64,000 bases of DNA from Candidatus Spongiihabitans thiooxidans (GCA_001543005.1 LFLB01000022.1:179956-243955), one strand, 5' to 3'. Positions 30,001 to 40,114 are shown, numbered from the stretch's first letter. Notes: generated by a model not told the origin, from the letters alone. A program made the numbers and translations.

Positions 30001-31967
30001 GGGAGAGAATACCTTACCAAAACAGCCATTATGATAGTGGATTAAAGCATTATTATGAGCGAAAAATCGAAGCCATTCATATTCAAATTGCATTTTTAGA
30101 ACGGTTACTAGCACAAGGTTGGCATGACACAAAAGACTTTGTCAAAAATTATTTTTCGATGGAATACGGCGCGTTTAAACAAATTTATCATTTTAATGAA
30201 AAAGAGATAAAACGACCCGTTACTAAAGAGAAATATCAACAAATATTAGAAAACCTAAACGCTGAACAAAAACAAATTTTTAACGATACTTCTTCGCAAG
30301 CCATTATGGTTTTAGCCGGTCCAGGTAGCGGTAAAACCAAAACTTTAGTGCATAAAATTGCTTCGTTAATTACGATTGAGAACAACAAGGCAGAATATTT
30401 TTTGATGCTCGCACATTCAAGGGTTGCGGTTGCAGATTTTAGAGACAAACTCAAAAAACTCATTGGCAACCAAGTTTATACGGTGCGTATTCATACTTTT
30501 CATTCTTTTGCTTGTTCCTTATTAGGAAAAAATATTGGTGATGCTGATGAGTTACAAAACGTGCTACAAACAACCGCCCAAATGCTCAATAGCAATAAAA
30601 TAACGATGCCGTTTATTAGTATGTTGGTCGTGGATGAATATCAGGATATTGGCAAGCAAAGTTATGAATTTATTAAAGCTATTTACACCAATATGGGCGA
30701 GAGCAAGACTGATAAAAAAATTATTGCGGTGGGCGATGATGACCAATGTATTAAAAACTATGGTGGTGATAAGGCTGACATTAAATATATCAAAGAATTT
30801 AAGCAATATTTTGGCAAAGACATCGCAGACTCGAGTAAATTTTCATCCTATCAGTTGCTAAATAATTATCGAAGTGGGGCTAATATTGTTGATTTTTTTA
30901 CCCAATTTAGCAGTGTTATCGACCAACGCTTAAAGACCGATAAATTAGTAGCACATAGACAACAGCAGGGGAAAGTGAGTTTAATTCGTTATCAAAATAG
31001 TGATTATTACACCAATATACTCAATAGTGTCAAAGCCAATACTTCTAATAATATTGCCATCTTAGCAAGAAAAAATAAGGAAGTTTTATCAATCTATTCC
31101 ATGCTAGTTTCAGACAATATAAAAGCGCGTTATATTACGGATAATAATAGTTTTAGATTGGGTAATTTAGTTGAATTAACAGATGTTTTACAAAACTGGC
31201 GGGAGACAGAAGACTTTGAAAAAAGCAGAAATAATTCAGACACTATTTATGGAAAATCAAACAATAACGCATTAAAAAATGCGGTGCTTGATAAATTTGA
31301 AGATGAGTATCAAGCGGAAATTAAAAAAAGCCAGCATCATTTTATTGGCGTATTTGAGCAATATTTACATAAAATCACTTTTGATGAATTTGAACTCGGC
31401 AAGAGTAAAGTTACTGTCTCCACCATGCACAAAGCCAAAGGAAAAGAGTGGGATGAAGTTTATATATGTGCACAAGATGGCATCATAAGCACCAACCCAC
31501 AACAGGCACAATACGATAAACGCTTAGCTTACGTTGCCATTACTCGAGCAAAAAACAGCCTTTATATTCATTCTAAAATAACACTATTTGATGGTTTTAT
31601 CGATTATTTTGATGAGCATAATATCTGCAATACTCAATTTGAACCGCTTAAAACTATTGTCCTGTTAATGAATTTGGATGATATAGTATTGACCTATTCA
31701 CGCTCTCAAGAAGGCATTGCAAAAAGTTCTCCTCTGGCTGGCGAAGTTGTGGATGTCATTGACAAACAACAATATATAACTATTGCTAAAGATAATAATC
31801 AAATTGCTTCATTGTCACAAAAAATGATTGAAAAGATAAGGGATGAAAATGGCTACAGGTTAAACAATAAGGCGGAAATTGAAAATGTAGTTGAATGGGT
31901 GAATAAAAAAAATGGCAAAAAATACAAACAGGTATTATGTAAAATTTATTTATCAAAAGAACATTAA
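27072..31967 (+). CDS. Exonuclease-RecQ-UvrD fusion helicase (1631 aa)
   Basis: Three enzyme modules in one chain. Residues 1-135 look like a DEDD 3'-5' exonuclease: FLDIEV (Asp9, Glu11), CGHNFIEHD (Asp60) and a later LGDAAQTKAL aspartate. About 290-640 is a RecQ helicase: LPTGGGKTLAFQ (about 295), DEAHCFSSWGHDFR (about 400), TAFGMGIDKAD and QESGRGARD (about 610). About 1065-1510 is a UvrD/PcrA-type helicase: LAGPGSGKTKTL (about 1082), VVDEYQDI (about 1186), STMHKAKGKEWDEVY (about 1450) and YVAITRAKNSLYIH. All core motifs look intact. The gene is much more AT-rich than its neighbours and begins 15 bp after the IS30 end with no clear ribosome-binding site. A role in DNA repair or phage defence is plausible but unproven. 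Confidence 0.85.
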   Translation: MKLEIAFLDIEVGATSNKIDNLGYLSEKSALETSSVSQIKDRCLREGIRFICGHNFIEHDKKFLEKTSFKPVLEQINIIDTLYLSMLLFTTKRTHKLDKPYKNNQINIENQPLGDAAQTKALFELLDNEFDKLSVKKQQIFYQLLKNDKYFSGFFDFKKVANKEIDIYEQIKKYIVVNSEDYKENEINHPVEIAFIISYLMSNDKGAISSILLIKYPEVVKLLKQLTFDKDKVNIEKFTKDEFGVDAFREFDKNEVDAYQFSRDELALTNPTEIEKISQKGIIESAIDTDSLLAILPTGGGKTLAFQIPALLKAQKYKGLSVVVSPLQALMKDQIDSFRRKNNNFTVLAISGYLSPIERMNAINEVENGTADILYLAPESLRSNSIFNALKKRIIERFIIDEAHCFSSWGHDFRHDYYFIAETIKELEQSSFQPLIPVSCFTATAKPEVIKDIKDYFKEKLDITLNEFIASVERYNLQYSVIESKTAEGKYEQLIKILLERDKASKNPTIIYIPQNARQCRELSEELQNDERLTELDLVIEPFYAKLDDDKEEGRRDKNARGKSEILADFINNKIDIIIATTAFGMGIDKADIQTIIHYQQSDSLESYLQESGRGARDENLIAKCIVLYSKEDFDRSFTQLNRSKVDIAEIKRIVKALKGYGNDKLNLSPKDIARKMGVDTEDSKIDYDLIIKTALLELEQHNIIKRGRDGYKIFATSLEKQEQKNMSFVHEVLDPKQQQEPYIELYQDMILVMQNIIQRSKLDAIEVDDLSDIVGVGKPRIFDVLYQLQKDGLLKFKNDISAHIKKSVQKEFGDHFNIEQKIFDGIKNSPDYEKSINLRSLNDENSNNVILFKQIIQSWVHLSRLKNNIFTARFKNDFCLFELQDEQKLDKLIKARKELSLFIIKQLLNILGTDRAKEIEFSSNKIKVDYQSKKLTIEAFHHTFVYLHDMLKGFELRRGRLIYHHTLKLDLQKKIRERIPYQNSHYDSGLKHYYERKIEAIHIQIAFLERLLAQGWHDTKDFVKNYFSMEYGAFKQIYHFNEKEIKRPVTKEKYQQILENLNAEQKQIFNDTSSQAIMVLAGPGSGKTKTLVHKIASLITIENNKAEYFLMLAHSRVAVADFRDKLKKLIGNQVYTVRIHTFHSFACSLLGKNIGDADELQNVLQTTAQMLNSNKITMPFISMLVVDEYQDIGKQSYEFIKAIYTNMGESKTDKKIIAVGDDDQCIKNYGGDKADIKYIKEFKQYFGKDIADSSKFSSYQLLNNYRSGANIVDFFTQFSSVIDQRLKTDKLVAHRQQQGKVSLIRYQNSDYYTNILNSVKANTSNNIAILARKNKEVLSIYSMLVSDNIKARYITDNNSFRLGNLVELTDVLQNWRETEDFEKSRNNSDTIYGKSNNNALKNAVLDKFEDEYQAEIKKSQHHFIGVFEQYLHKITFDEFELGKSKVTVSTMHKAKGKEWDEVYICAQDGIISTNPQQAQYDKRLAYVAITRAKNSLYIHSKITLFDGFIDYFDEHNICNTQFEPLKTIVLLMNLDDIVLTYSRSQEGIAKSSPLAGEVVDVIDKQQYITIAKDNNQIASLSQKMIEKIRDENGYRLNNKAEIENVVEWVNKKNGKKYKQVLCKIYLSKEH

Positions 31968-31998
31968 TTGAAGCAACTCTTATCGTATTTGCACTATA

Positions 31999-32014
31999 AA
32001 TAGAATATTCTATT
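31999..32014. repeat. Perfect 16-bp palindrome after the fusion helicase gene
   Basis: AATAGAATATTCTATT, perfectly self-complementary, 32 bp after the helicase stop. With no spacer and no GC stem it is a poor terminator and may equally be an operator or chance in AT-rich DNA. The rest of 31968-32134 shows no gene. Confidence 0.4.
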
Positions 32015-32134
32015 ATTTAGTAGATGAAAAATGCCAATAGTGAAAGAACTACATGGAGGTCGGTGTGAATATCCCCACTTTAACGGATACTTTTGGGTGA
32101 TAGGAAATGTCACCTCGCAAATCGTTGTGCTGTA

Positions 32135-32746
32135 ATGGCGGCCAGGGTCGGACTCACCGGCGGCATTGGTAGCGGCAAAACCACCGTTGCCGGCTGCTTT
32201 GCCGGGCTCGGCGTTCAGGCTATTGACGCCGACCGGATCGGGCGGGACATTACCGAACCCGGAAGCGCACAATCTGAACAAATCCTCGCTCAAATCCTGG
32301 AACACTTTGGTCGCGCAATAATGGATTCCCAAGGCCGCCTCAAACGTAAACAACTCGGTCAGATGGTCTTCAATTCTCCGCAAAAACGGAAACTGCTCGA
32401 GTCCATTCTGCACCCGCCAATCCTGGACAAAATGTTTGCCCAATGCCAGAAAAGCAAATCGCCCTACTGCATACTTGAAATTCCACTGCTCATCGAAAGC
32501 GGTCAACACGAATTAATGGATCGCGTGGTCGTGGTCACCTGTCATCCCGAAACAAGAGCAAGTCGATTACAGCAACATCGAAAGATGAGTGTGGATGAAA
32601 TTAACCGCGTTTTGGATGCACAATTGAGCGATCAGGAGAGAGCGGCCAAGGCAGATGATGTCATTGTCAATGACTCAACCATCGCTGCGCTTAAACAGCA
32701 AGTCAAGATCTTGCACGAAAATTATCAGTCAATGTTTGGAGCTTAA
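32135..32746 (+). CDS. coaE: Dephospho-CoA kinase
   Basis: Phosphorylates the 3'-hydroxyl of dephospho-CoA, the last step of coenzyme A synthesis. About 203 residues from ATG 32135; an upstream TTG at 32093 is in frame but adds no conserved sequence. Motifs: P-loop GLTGGIGSGKTTV at the start, DADRIGRDITEPGS, HPPILDKM, and the lid region VVVVTCHPETRASRLQQHRKMS. In many gammaproteobacteria it follows the pilD prepilin peptidase gene; here the DNA before it is the accessory island, so the upstream neighbours may have been displaced. Convergent with mutT. Confidence 0.94.
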   Translation: MAARVGLTGGIGSGKTTVAGCFAGLGVQAIDADRIGRDITEPGSAQSEQILAQILEHFGRAIMDSQGRLKRKQLGQMVFNSPQKRKLLESILHPPILDKMFAQCQKSKSPYCILEIPLLIESGQHELMDRVVVVTCHPETRASRLQQHRKMSVDEINRVLDAQLSDQERAAKADDVIVNDSTIAALKQQVKILHENYQSMFGA

Positions 32747-32768
32747 AATCAGGCGCGCAAGATGTCGG

Positions 32769-33176
32769 TCATAACGACTTAACCACATCCAAAATCGGGT
32801 GAACCGCAGCAAGCACATCTATTTTGCGGATTTCTTCAATGCTCTTCCAGGCAAAATTTTGCCCTTCCCGATTGGTTACCTGCGCCTCGAAATTGTCTAT
32901 CAGATAAACATCCAGCCATACATTTGCATGGTCGTAGTCATGGGCGATTTGGGTTAACAGAATTATGTTTTCTACGGAAACGCCCAACTCCTCATTCAGT
33001 TCTCGAATCAAAGCCTGCTGCGACGATTCATTTTTCTCGACCTTGCCACCGGGAAATTCCCACTGCCCGGCGCACGGTTTTCCGGGCAGTCTTTGCTGAA
33101 CTAAAAGCTGTCCCTGAGGGTTTCGCAACACACCCACGACAACATATAATCGAGAGTCAGGAGCGATAATCGGCAT
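32769..33176 (-). CDS. mutT: MutT-type Nudix hydrolase (8-oxo-dGTP diphosphatase)
   Basis: Hydrolyses oxidised dGTP and so prevents A:T to C:G mutations. The 135 residues hold a full Nudix box, GGKVEKNESSQQALIRELNEELG (positions about 44-66, key residues Gly, Glu, Arg-Glu, Glu-Glu), preceded by KPCAGQWEFP as in MutT. It overlaps the argJ 3' end by 20 bp. The argJ-mutT-near-secA order is a familiar gammaproteobacterial arrangement. Confidence 0.93.
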   Translation of the reverse strand: MPIIAPDSRLYVVVGVLRNPQGQLLVQQRLPGKPCAGQWEFPGGKVEKNESSQQALIRELNEELGVSVENIILLTQIAHDYDHANVWLDVYLIDNFEAQVTNREGQNFAWKSIEEIRKIDVLAAVHPILDVVKSL

Positions 33177-34395
33177 TGATACGGATATAGCCGTGAGTTA
33201 AATCGCAAGTCCATACCGTGGATACGCCGCCATCTATGCCGACATCAACGGCAATGAGAATCTCGTTATTTTTTAAATGCTCGGCGACCCCTGCTTCATC
33301 GTAACTTTTCTCGACCTGCCCATTTTCAGTAATTAACACGCCACCGATATTTATTTTTAAATTATCTCGATCAACCTGTTCACCCGCTTTTCCCACCGCC
33401 ATCACTATCCTGCCCCAATTCGCGTCTTCACCGGCGATAGCGGTTTTGACCAAAGGCGAATTAGCGATGGATTTGGCGATTACTTTTGCCGCTCGGTCGG
33501 ATTCTGCTCCACTCACCGTGATTTCGATCAATTTCGTTGCGCCCTCCCCGTCGCGCACAACTTGCTTGGCTAAATCCAGCATGATTGTTTGCAGCGCTTT
33601 TTTGAATTCAACTAATGATTCATATTCAATGCTCCCTTTAATATCCGTGCGCAACTCATTGGCCGCCTTGCCGGTGGCGAACAACAAACAGGTATCGCTG
33701 GTCGAAGTATCGCTATCGACGGTTATGGCATTAAATGAGTGCTGGTTACTTTCAACCAGCGCTTCCTGGAGCAAGTGCGGGGGAATGTTGGCATCGGTAA
33801 ATATAAATGCCAGCATGGTCGCCATATCGGGTTCGATCATACCGGAGCCTTTGGCAAATCCATTGATGCTAACCACGACATCGCCGATCGTGGTTTGAAC
33901 ACTTGCGCCTTTGGGGAAGGTATCGGTTGTGGTAATTGCCTGCGCCGCCTCCTGCCAATTGTTCGGGTGCAATTTATCCGCCAGTTTTGGTATGGCATTG
34001 ACGATGCGATCAATCGGCAACGGCTCACCAATCACGCCGGTCGAAGCAACAAATATTTTATCGACATCACAGTTAATGGCTTGCGCCACCGCACTACAAG
34101 TTTCTTTGCAATGTTGCTCTCCTAGTTCTCCAGTAAACGCATTGGCATTTCCGGAGTTGACAATCAGTGCAGCCGCTTCGCCACTTGCAAGATGGTCCCG
34201 GCACAATAGAACCGGCGCGCTGGCAGTAAACGATTGAGTAAATACGCCTGCCACTGTGGTGCCTGGGCAAAAACTTGCAAGCATCAGATCATTTCTATTC
34301 TGATATTTAATAGCCGCCGTGATTGAAGCGAATTTAACGCCTGGTATTTCTCCAAGCTCAGGAAAACGCGCCGGTGCAAGTCGTGATTTTTCCAT
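33157..34395 (-). CDS. argJ: Glutamate N-acetyltransferase / amino-acid acetyltransferase
   Basis: Recycles the acetyl group from N-acetylornithine to glutamate in arginine synthesis, and in bifunctional forms also uses acetyl-CoA. About 412 residues. The self-cleavage site is present, KGSGMIEPDMATMLAF, with the nucleophilic threonine at about residue 193; the chain splits there into alpha and beta subunits. Other blocks are VNSGNANAFTG and EDANWGRI, with the family's closing region near DLTHGYIRIN. ATG 34395 is preferred; a GTG six bases earlier is possible. It lies 48 bp after secA on the same strand. Confidence 0.95.
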   Translation of the reverse strand: MEKSRLAPARFPELGEIPGVKFASITAAIKYQNRNDLMLASFCPGTTVAGVFTQSFTASAPVLLCRDHLASGEAAALIVNSGNANAFTGELGEQHCKETCSAVAQAINCDVDKIFVASTGVIGEPLPIDRIVNAIPKLADKLHPNNWQEAAQAITTTDTFPKGASVQTTIGDVVVSINGFAKGSGMIEPDMATMLAFIFTDANIPPHLLQEALVESNQHSFNAITVDSDTSTSDTCLLFATGKAANELRTDIKGSIEYESLVEFKKALQTIMLDLAKQVVRDGEGATKLIEITVSGAESDRAAKVIAKSIANSPLVKTAIAGEDANWGRIVMAVGKAGEQVDRDNLKINIGGVLITENGQVEKSYDEAGVAEHLKNNEILIAVDVGIDGGVSTVWTCDLTHGYIRINADYRS

Positions 34396-34443
34396 TGGCA
34401 CTAGAAAAATTAACCTGATAAATTAACCTGAAAAAATTCCGAA

Positions 34444-37212
34444 CTAGACCTTGCCATGGCATTGCTTGAACTTTTTCCCGGAACCGCAGGGACAGGGCTG
34501 ATTCCTGCCAATCTTTTTGCCATCTCTGATAAACGGCTGTTCTGCCGAGTCACTAACCGGTCGGCGCGCGGATCGCCCGGCAGATGGCTTGGCCGATTGC
34601 CCGTCGGGTTGCTCACCCATAGCGGTCTCATGATGAATGTATTTCACTGACTGCTCGCGCGCCTGTTGTGCACGCGACCTTTGTTCCATTTCCAGCATTT
34701 CCTCCTGTGACGGCACGTGCACCTTGGCAAGAACAGAAATCACCTCGAATTTCATAGACTCAAGCAATGCGGTGAACATCTCAAACGCTTCGCGTTTGTA
34801 TTCCTGTTTCGGGTTTTTCTGTGCATATCCGCGCAACCCAATTCCCTGACGCAAATAATCCATGTTTGCGAGATGCTCTTTCCACTGACTATCCAGAACC
34901 TTGAGCATGACCTGTTTCTCGAAATGACGCATACTATCGCTACCAACCCGGTCCTCCTTAGCCTGAGTCATATCCACTATGTCGCGCAAAATTTTCTTTC
35001 GAAGGGTCTCCTGATGAAGAGAGTCGTCTTCATTGAGCCATTTGCGAATTTCCAAAGCGATTCCGAATTCGCTTTCGATTTCCTTCTCCAACTGCTCGAC
35101 CTCCCATTGCTCCTCCAGCGTTTGTGGGGAAATAGACCGATCTATAACCGCGTTGACAACTTCTTCCCGGTTACCCACGACGTACTCTGAAATATCCTCG
35201 GTTTCCATCAACAGGTTACGCTGTTCGTAAATTACCTTGCGTTGCTCATTGGCGACATCATCATATTCCAATAGTTGCTTGCGCATATCAAAGTTATGGC
35301 CTTCCACTTTTTTCTGGGCATTTTCGATCGCACGAGTAACCCACGTATGTTCAATGGCTTCACCCTCCTCCATGCCCAATTTTTCCATCAGTCCGGCAAT
35401 TTTTTGCGAGCCGAAAATTCGCATTAAATTATCCTCGAGCGACAAAAAGAATCGGCTGGACCCTGGATCGCCCTGGCGGCCACATCTTCCTCGCAACTGA
35501 TTATCCACCCGCCTGGATTCGTTTCGCTCAGTGCCCAGCACGTGCAAACCGCCAGCATCAATCACTTGCTGGTGCCTTTTGTCCCACTGCTCGCGCGCCT
35601 CCCGTTTTTTATCTTCTCGATTTTTGTCTTCCTGTGCAATGGCATTCAGTTCAACTTCCAAATTTCCACCGAGCACGATATCGGTGCCACGACCGGCCAT
35701 ATTGGTGGCAATGGTAATGTTGCCCGGTCGCCCGGCTTCGGCAATGATTTTAGCTTCGCTGCCGTGATGTTTGGCATTTAAAACCTGGTGTTCAATCCCT
35801 TTCTTTTCCAGGATTTGTGACAAATGCTCCGAAGTTTCAATGGAAGCGGTTCCGACCAGAACCGGTTGACTACGGGCACGACACTCTTCTATACCTTCAC
35901 AAATAGCAGCATATTTTTCATCCGCTGTGCGATACACCAGATCCGCGGAATCGTCTCGCCGCATCTCTTTGTTGGTCGGGATAATAACCACTTCAAGGCC
36001 ATAAATTTGTAAAAACTCCGGTGCCTCGGTATCCGCCGTGCCGGTCATTCCGGCTAATTTGTCGTACAAACGAAAATAATTTTGGAAAGTAATCGAGGCC
36101 AAGGTTTGGCTCTCCTGCTGAATAATCACCCCTTCCTTGGCTTCAATCGCTTGATGCAGTCCTTCCGACCACCTACGACCCGGCATCATCCGCCCGGTGA
36201 ACTCATCAATAATGACGATGGCGTTGTCTTTTACAATGTAATCTACATCCTTGTTAAATAAATTGATGGCACGCAGTGCCGAATTGAGATGATGCATCAG
36301 GCCGATATTCGCGACCTCGTACAAACTACTGCCCGATTCGAGCAACCCTGCTCGGGTCAGTAATTCTTCGGCATGTTCATGCCCTTCTTCAGTTAACGTA
36401 ACTTGCCTTGATTTTTCATCAACCGAGAAATCTCCAGGCGAATATTCCGAGCCTTCCGATTGTTCTTGTTTAACCAGTTCGGGCACGATTGTATTAATCT
36501 TGTTATACAAGTCTGTGCTTTCTTCTCCTGGGCCGGAAATTATTAGCGGCGTTCGAGCTTCATCAATTAAAATGGAATCCACTTCATCGATAATGCCAAA
36601 TCCCAAGCCGTTCTGAACTCGGTCCTGCCCGGAAAATGCCATGTTATCCCTTAAATAATCGAATCCAAATTCATTGTTGGTGCCATAGACAATATCACTT
36701 TGATAGGCCGTTTTCTTTGCCTCGCGATCCTGGCCTGACAGAATTACACCTACGGTTAAACCAAGAAACGAATAAATTTCCCCCATCCACTCGGCATCGC
36801 GTTGCGCCAAATAGTCATTGACAGTGACGATATGCACCGGACAACCGGACACGGCGTTGAGATATGCGGGTAACGTGGCTGCCAAGGTCTTGCCTTCACC
36901 GGTTTTCATCTCAGTAATCTTTCCTTCATTCAAGACGATACCGCCAATCATTTGCACGTCGAAATGGCGTAATTCCAATGTGCGTACCGAGGCTTCCCGT
37001 ACCACCGCAAATGCTTCCGCTAACAATTCATCTTTATCGGCACCTTTGGCAAAACGCGCCTTGAATTCAATCGTCTTGGCCGCCAACTCATCGTTACTGA
37101 GGGCCTGCAAACTGCTTTCGAGGGCATTGATCTGGTTGACCGTTTTACCCAGTTTTTTGAGAAGACGCTGGTTTCGATCGCTAAAAAATTTTTTCAGTAC
37201 ATTCTGCAACAT
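34444..37212 (-). CDS. secA: Preprotein translocase ATPase SecA
   Basis: Motor that pushes secretory proteins through SecYEG. About 922 residues from ATG 37212 ([10 protein letters not shown], the conserved start); the longer frame to 37296 would add a repeat-rich tail and is unlikely. Motifs: MKTGEGKTL (Walker A), [32 protein letters not shown] (Walker B), [14 protein letters not shown] and [14 protein letters not shown]. The C-terminal SEC-C zinc motif is complete ([16 protein letters not shown]), so SecB binding is likely. A tandem repeat lies just upstream. Confidence 0.98.
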   Translation of the reverse strand: MLQNVLKKFFSDRNQRLLKKLGKTVNQINALESSLQALSNDELAAKTIEFKARFAKGADKDELLAEAFAVVREASVRTLELRHFDVQMIGGIVLNEGKITEMKTGEGKTLAATLPAYLNAVSGCPVHIVTVNDYLAQRDAEWMGEIYSFLGLTVGVILSGQDREAKKTAYQSDIVYGTNNEFGFDYLRDNMAFSGQDRVQNGLGFGIIDEVDSILIDEARTPLIISGPGEESTDLYNKINTIVPELVKQEQSEGSEYSPGDFSVDEKSRQVTLTEEGHEHAEELLTRAGLLESGSSLYEVANIGLMHHLNSALRAINLFNKDVDYIVKDNAIVIIDEFTGRMMPGRRWSEGLHQAIEAKEGVIIQQESQTLASITFQNYFRLYDKLAGMTGTADTEAPEFLQIYGLEVVIIPTNKEMRRDDSADLVYRTADEKYAAICEGIEECRARSQPVLVGTASIETSEHLSQILEKKGIEHQVLNAKHHGSEAKIIAEAGRPGNITIATNMAGRGTDIVLGGNLEVELNAIAQEDKNREDKKREAREQWDKRHQQVIDAGGLHVLGTERNESRRVDNQLRGRCGRQGDPGSSRFFLSLEDNLMRIFGSQKIAGLMEKLGMEEGEAIEHTWVTRAIENAQKKVEGHNFDMRKQLLEYDDVANEQRKVIYEQRNLLMETEDISEYVVGNREEVVNAVIDRSISPQTLEEQWEVEQLEKEIESEFGIALEIRKWLNEDDSLHQETLRKKILRDIVDMTQAKEDRVGSDSMRHFEKQVMLKVLDSQWKEHLANMDYLRQGIGLRGYAQKNPKQEYKREAFEMFTALLESMKFEVISVLAKVHVPSQEEMLEMEQRSRAQQAREQSVKYIHHETAMGEQPDGQSAKPSAGRSARRPVSDSAEQPFIRDGKKIGRNQPCPCGSGKKFKQCHGKV

Positions 37213-37248
37213 ATAAAGAGTACTATTGTCTGCTTTGGGTCTGTTGTG

Positions 37249-37293
37249 GGCCAGCTGTAGGCCAGTTGTAGGCCAGTTGTAGGCCAGTTGTGG
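37249..37293. repeat. 11-bp tandem repeat between secA and dciA
   Basis: About four head-to-tail copies of ggccagttgta (the first with c for t, the last ending gtggc). It sits in the 129-bp divergent space between the secA and dciA starts, where both promoters must lie. Confidence 0.9.
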
Positions 37294-37341
37294 CAAGATT
37301 ATGCCAGAGTCGTTAACTTGCTATAGGATCATTATCAAATA

Positions 37342-37830
37342 ATGAAAGAGTTTAAATCCATCGCTCAGGTGATTAAATCGGTAATCGAAAACAGTTTAAC
37401 GGTCAGCAAAGACCGACCGGTCGCGGAACACTTGCAACAATCTCTTAGCGGCTATTGGCGCGAGCAAGTCGGCATCGCCGCTCCTCATAGCTACCCTCTA
37501 CTATTTCAATCCGGTCGATTGGTGGTGTTTTGTGATTCCGCAGCATGGGCCACTCAAATCCGTCACCAGAAGCCTTCCCTGTTACGGCAATTGAATGATA
37601 ATAATTTCAAAATTTCTGATATAAACATAAAAATACGTCCTGCATCCTCATTTCGACCGCTAACTAATCATTTCGGGAAAAAGGTTAATCCAATATCAAA
37701 AGACAATGCAAATGCTATTTGCGACCTTGCCACAAAGGTCGGGCACAGTGGATTAAGGGAATCCCTGTTCCAGCTTTCAAAAAGATCCGACACGAAAACC
37801 CGCACGAAAACCAATGGGCGGCCATCCTGA
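37342..37830 (+). CDS. dciA: DciA-type protein (DUF721), replicative helicase loader
   Basis: 162 residues. The DUF721 domain fills the first 100 residues: a helix with LxQSLSGYWREQVG, then HSYPLLFQSGRLVVFCDSAAWATQIRHQKPSLLRQLN, the family's best-conserved stretch. Proteins of this family load the DnaB helicase in bacteria without DnaC. The C-terminal tail is basic and poorly ordered (SKRSDTKTRTKTNG). Its position between lpxC and secA, on the opposite strand, is common in gammaproteobacteria and supports the call. Convergent with lpxC, 33 bp apart. Confidence 0.85.
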   Translation: MKEFKSIAQVIKSVIENSLTVSKDRPVAEHLQQSLSGYWREQVGIAAPHSYPLLFQSGRLVVFCDSAAWATQIRHQKPSLLRQLNDNNFKISDINIKIRPASSFRPLTNHFGKKVNPISKDNANAICDLATKVGHSGLRESLFQLSKRSDTKTRTKTNGRPS

Positions 37831-37863
37831 AAAGACCGAATTGACCGATTGGAAATATCCGGG

Positions 37864-38775
37864 CTATGCGGCCGCTACAGTGCTGGCGAAGGCGATAGGC
37901 ACTTGCGTTTCGTCCTCGTAAGACACCAATTCCCAAGCCGATTCGTTGGCAAGCAGTTGACGCAGTAATTTGTTATTTAATGCGTGGCCGGATTTATGCG
38001 CACTAAACGCACCAATCAAAGGATGCCCAAGCAAATAAAGGTCGCCGATCGCATCGAGTACTTTGTGTTTAACAAATTCATCTTCATAACGTAACCCATC
38101 GTCATTCAAAATATGAAATGAATCCATCACGATCGCATTGTCAAAACTTCCGCCTTGTGCCAATCCGGCATCACGCAACGCTTCCAGGTCACCCATAAAA
38201 CCAAATGTCCTAGCGCGGCTAACTTCCTTCACGAATGAGGTGGTTGAGAAATCTACCGACGCAATCTGGATGGAATTTTTCAAAATCGGATGGTCAAAAT
38301 CAATTGTAAATGAAACCTTGAATCCGTTAAACGGCTCAAACTTAACCCACTTATCGTCCTCTTTCACCAAACATGGTTTTTTGATTCGTATAAATTGCTT
38401 GAGCTTTTCCTGTTCAAGAATGCCTGCGGACTGTAGCAAGAAAACAAATGGCCCGGCACTGCCATCCATTATTGGCACTTCCGGCGCACTCACCTCGACG
38501 TAAGCATTATCGATACCCAAGCCCGCAAAAGCAGACATCAAATGCTCGACTGTGGAAATTTTTACGCCATCCACTTCCAATGTTGTGGATAGCCGAGTAT
38601 CGCTGACGTTTTCGAGGCAGGCCGAAACGGTGACTACTGGATCGAGATCAACGCGTTGAAAAATAATCCCGGTATCCACCGCGGCCGGGCGGAGGGTTAG
38701 ATATACTTTTTCACCGGTATGAAGACCCACTCCCGTGGCGCGAATGATGTTCTTCAGGGTTCGTTGCCGAATCAT
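37864..38775 (-). CDS. lpxC: UDP-3-O-acyl-N-acetylglucosamine deacetylase
   Basis: Zinc enzyme for the first committed step of lipid A synthesis, and hence of the outer membrane. The 303 residues show the start [24 protein letters not shown], the zinc histidine in [15 protein letters not shown], and the second metal/catalytic region [14 protein letters not shown] with [10 protein letters not shown]. It closes the dcw cluster, 187 bp after ftsZ; that gap may carry a separate promoter or attenuator, but no hairpin is obvious. Confidence 0.97.
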   Translation of the reverse strand: MIRQRTLKNIIRATGVGLHTGEKVYLTLRPAAVDTGIIFQRVDLDPVVTVSACLENVSDTRLSTTLEVDGVKISTVEHLMSAFAGLGIDNAYVEVSAPEVPIMDGSAGPFVFLLQSAGILEQEKLKQFIRIKKPCLVKEDDKWVKFEPFNGFKVSFTIDFDHPILKNSIQIASVDFSTTSFVKEVSRARTFGFMGDLEALRDAGLAQGGSFDNAIVMDSFHILNDDGLRYEDEFVKHKVLDAIGDLYLLGHPLIGAFSAHKSGHALNNKLLRQLLANESAWELVSYEDETQVPIAFASTVAAA

Positions 38776-38962
38776 TTAGAGTTCATTCCGATTTAAAGTA
38801 TAGATTCAAGTGAAGGAGGCTTCTGTAGCAAAGGGCGAATACTACACCAAAACTATTTGATAAATAGCTTTATTAAATTTTTTTAATCTCCTCCCGCCCA
38901 CTTCATATCCGCTGTTTTGCATACGATTGAAATTATTGATTCAACTTTTTGCAATCTTTGCA

Positions 38963-40114
38963 TTAGTCTGCCTGTCTCCTTAAAAAAGAAGGAATATCCA
39001 AATGCGCAACATCTAATTGGGTTGCTTCCGCGGTTGCCGCGCCCACTCTTGTGAGGCGCTTTGGCAGGGCTCGTTCTATTTTACGCTCTACGCCTTCGAC
39101 TGTCTGAAACGGTGCCACCGGGTTTTCCTCATTCTCAGAGGATACGATTTTTGCCTTTGGATCAACCAAACCTGTCGCCACCATGGTAACCCGAAGATCT
39201 CCCTGCATGGCCGGGTCGAAAGCAGTACCAATTACCACGTTGGCATCATCCACGGCATATTCATGGATTGCATTACCCACCGTTTCGAATTCACCGATAG
39301 TCATATCCGGGCCCGCGGTTATATTAACCAACAGACCTTTGGCACCATGCAAGTTGATGTCTTCGAGAAGCGGGCTGGATATTGCTTTTTGGGTCGCTTC
39401 AAGGGCCCGGTTTTCACCGCTCGCGGTCGCTGAACCCATCATCGCCATGCCCATCTCAGACATCACGGTTCTGACATCGGCAAAATCGACATTAATCAAT
39501 CCCGGTCGAGTGATCAGTTCTGCAATTCCCTGAACCGCATTGAATAAAACTTCATTGGCTTTGTTGAATGCATCTACCATGGTGGCTTCCTGTCCCATGA
39601 CCGCTAAAACTTTTTCGTTGGCAATGGTGATTAAAGAATCAACGTATTCTTGTAACTCTTCAATACCCCGGTCAGCAATGAGTTGGCGTTTCTTGCCTTC
39701 GAACGGAAACGGCCTGGTGACCACGGCCACCGTAAGCACACCTTTTTCCCGGGCCATCTCGGCAATCACAGGAGCAGCACCGGTGCCAGTTCCACCCCCC
39801 ATCCCTGCGGTGATGAAAAGCATATCCGCGCCCTCAATCGCCGAAGCGATGCGGTCGATATCTTCCACCGCCGCCTGGCGTCCGATCTCTGGATTTGCAC
39901 CGGCCCCCAGCCCCTTGGTCAAATTCTCACCTAACTGCAAAACAGTGTCGGCCTTCGATCGCGACAGCATTTGAGCGTCGGTATTCGCATTTATGAAATC
40001 AACGCCTTCAAGATTAGCGGTGAGCATGTGTTCTACGGCGTTGCCGCCACCACCACCCACTCCGATGACTTTGATCACAGCCCGTTGACTAACTGTATCT
40101 ACTAATTCAAACAT
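38963..40114 (-). CDS. ftsZ: Cell division protein FtsZ
   Basis: Tubulin-like GTPase that forms the division ring. The 383 residues show the start VIGVGGGGGNAVEHM, the GGGTGTGAAP tubulin signature (about 107-116), the T7 synergy loop NVDFADV, and the conserved C-terminal tail DIPSFLRR that binds FtsA and ZipA. A strong GAGGAGG ribosome-binding site precedes the start, in line with the high expression FtsZ needs. It follows ftsA after 99 bp. Confidence 0.98.
   Translation of the reverse strand: MFELVDTVSQRAVIKVIGVGGGGGNAVEHMLTANLEGVDFINANTDAQMLSRSKADTVLQLGENLTKGLGAGANPEIGRQAAVEDIDRIASAIEGADMLFITAGMGGGTGTGAAPVIAEMAREKGVLTVAVVTRPFPFEGKKRQLIADRGIEELQEYVDSLITIANEKVLAVMGQEATMVDAFNKANEVLFNAVQGIAELITRPGLINVDFADVRTVMSEMGMAMMGSATASGENRALEATQKAISSPLLEDINLHGAKGLLVNITAGPDMTIGEFETVGNAIHEYAVDDANVVIGTAFDPAMQGDLRVTMVATGLVDPKAKIVSSENEENPVAPFQTVEGVERKIERALPKRLTRVGAATAEATQLDVAHLDIPSFLRRQAD

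Noticed and set aside
32041..32134. Sequence before coaE as a possible 5' extension of the gene (TTG start at 32093).
   Set aside because: The added residues have no family similarity, and the ATG at 32135 begins directly at the conserved P-loop region.
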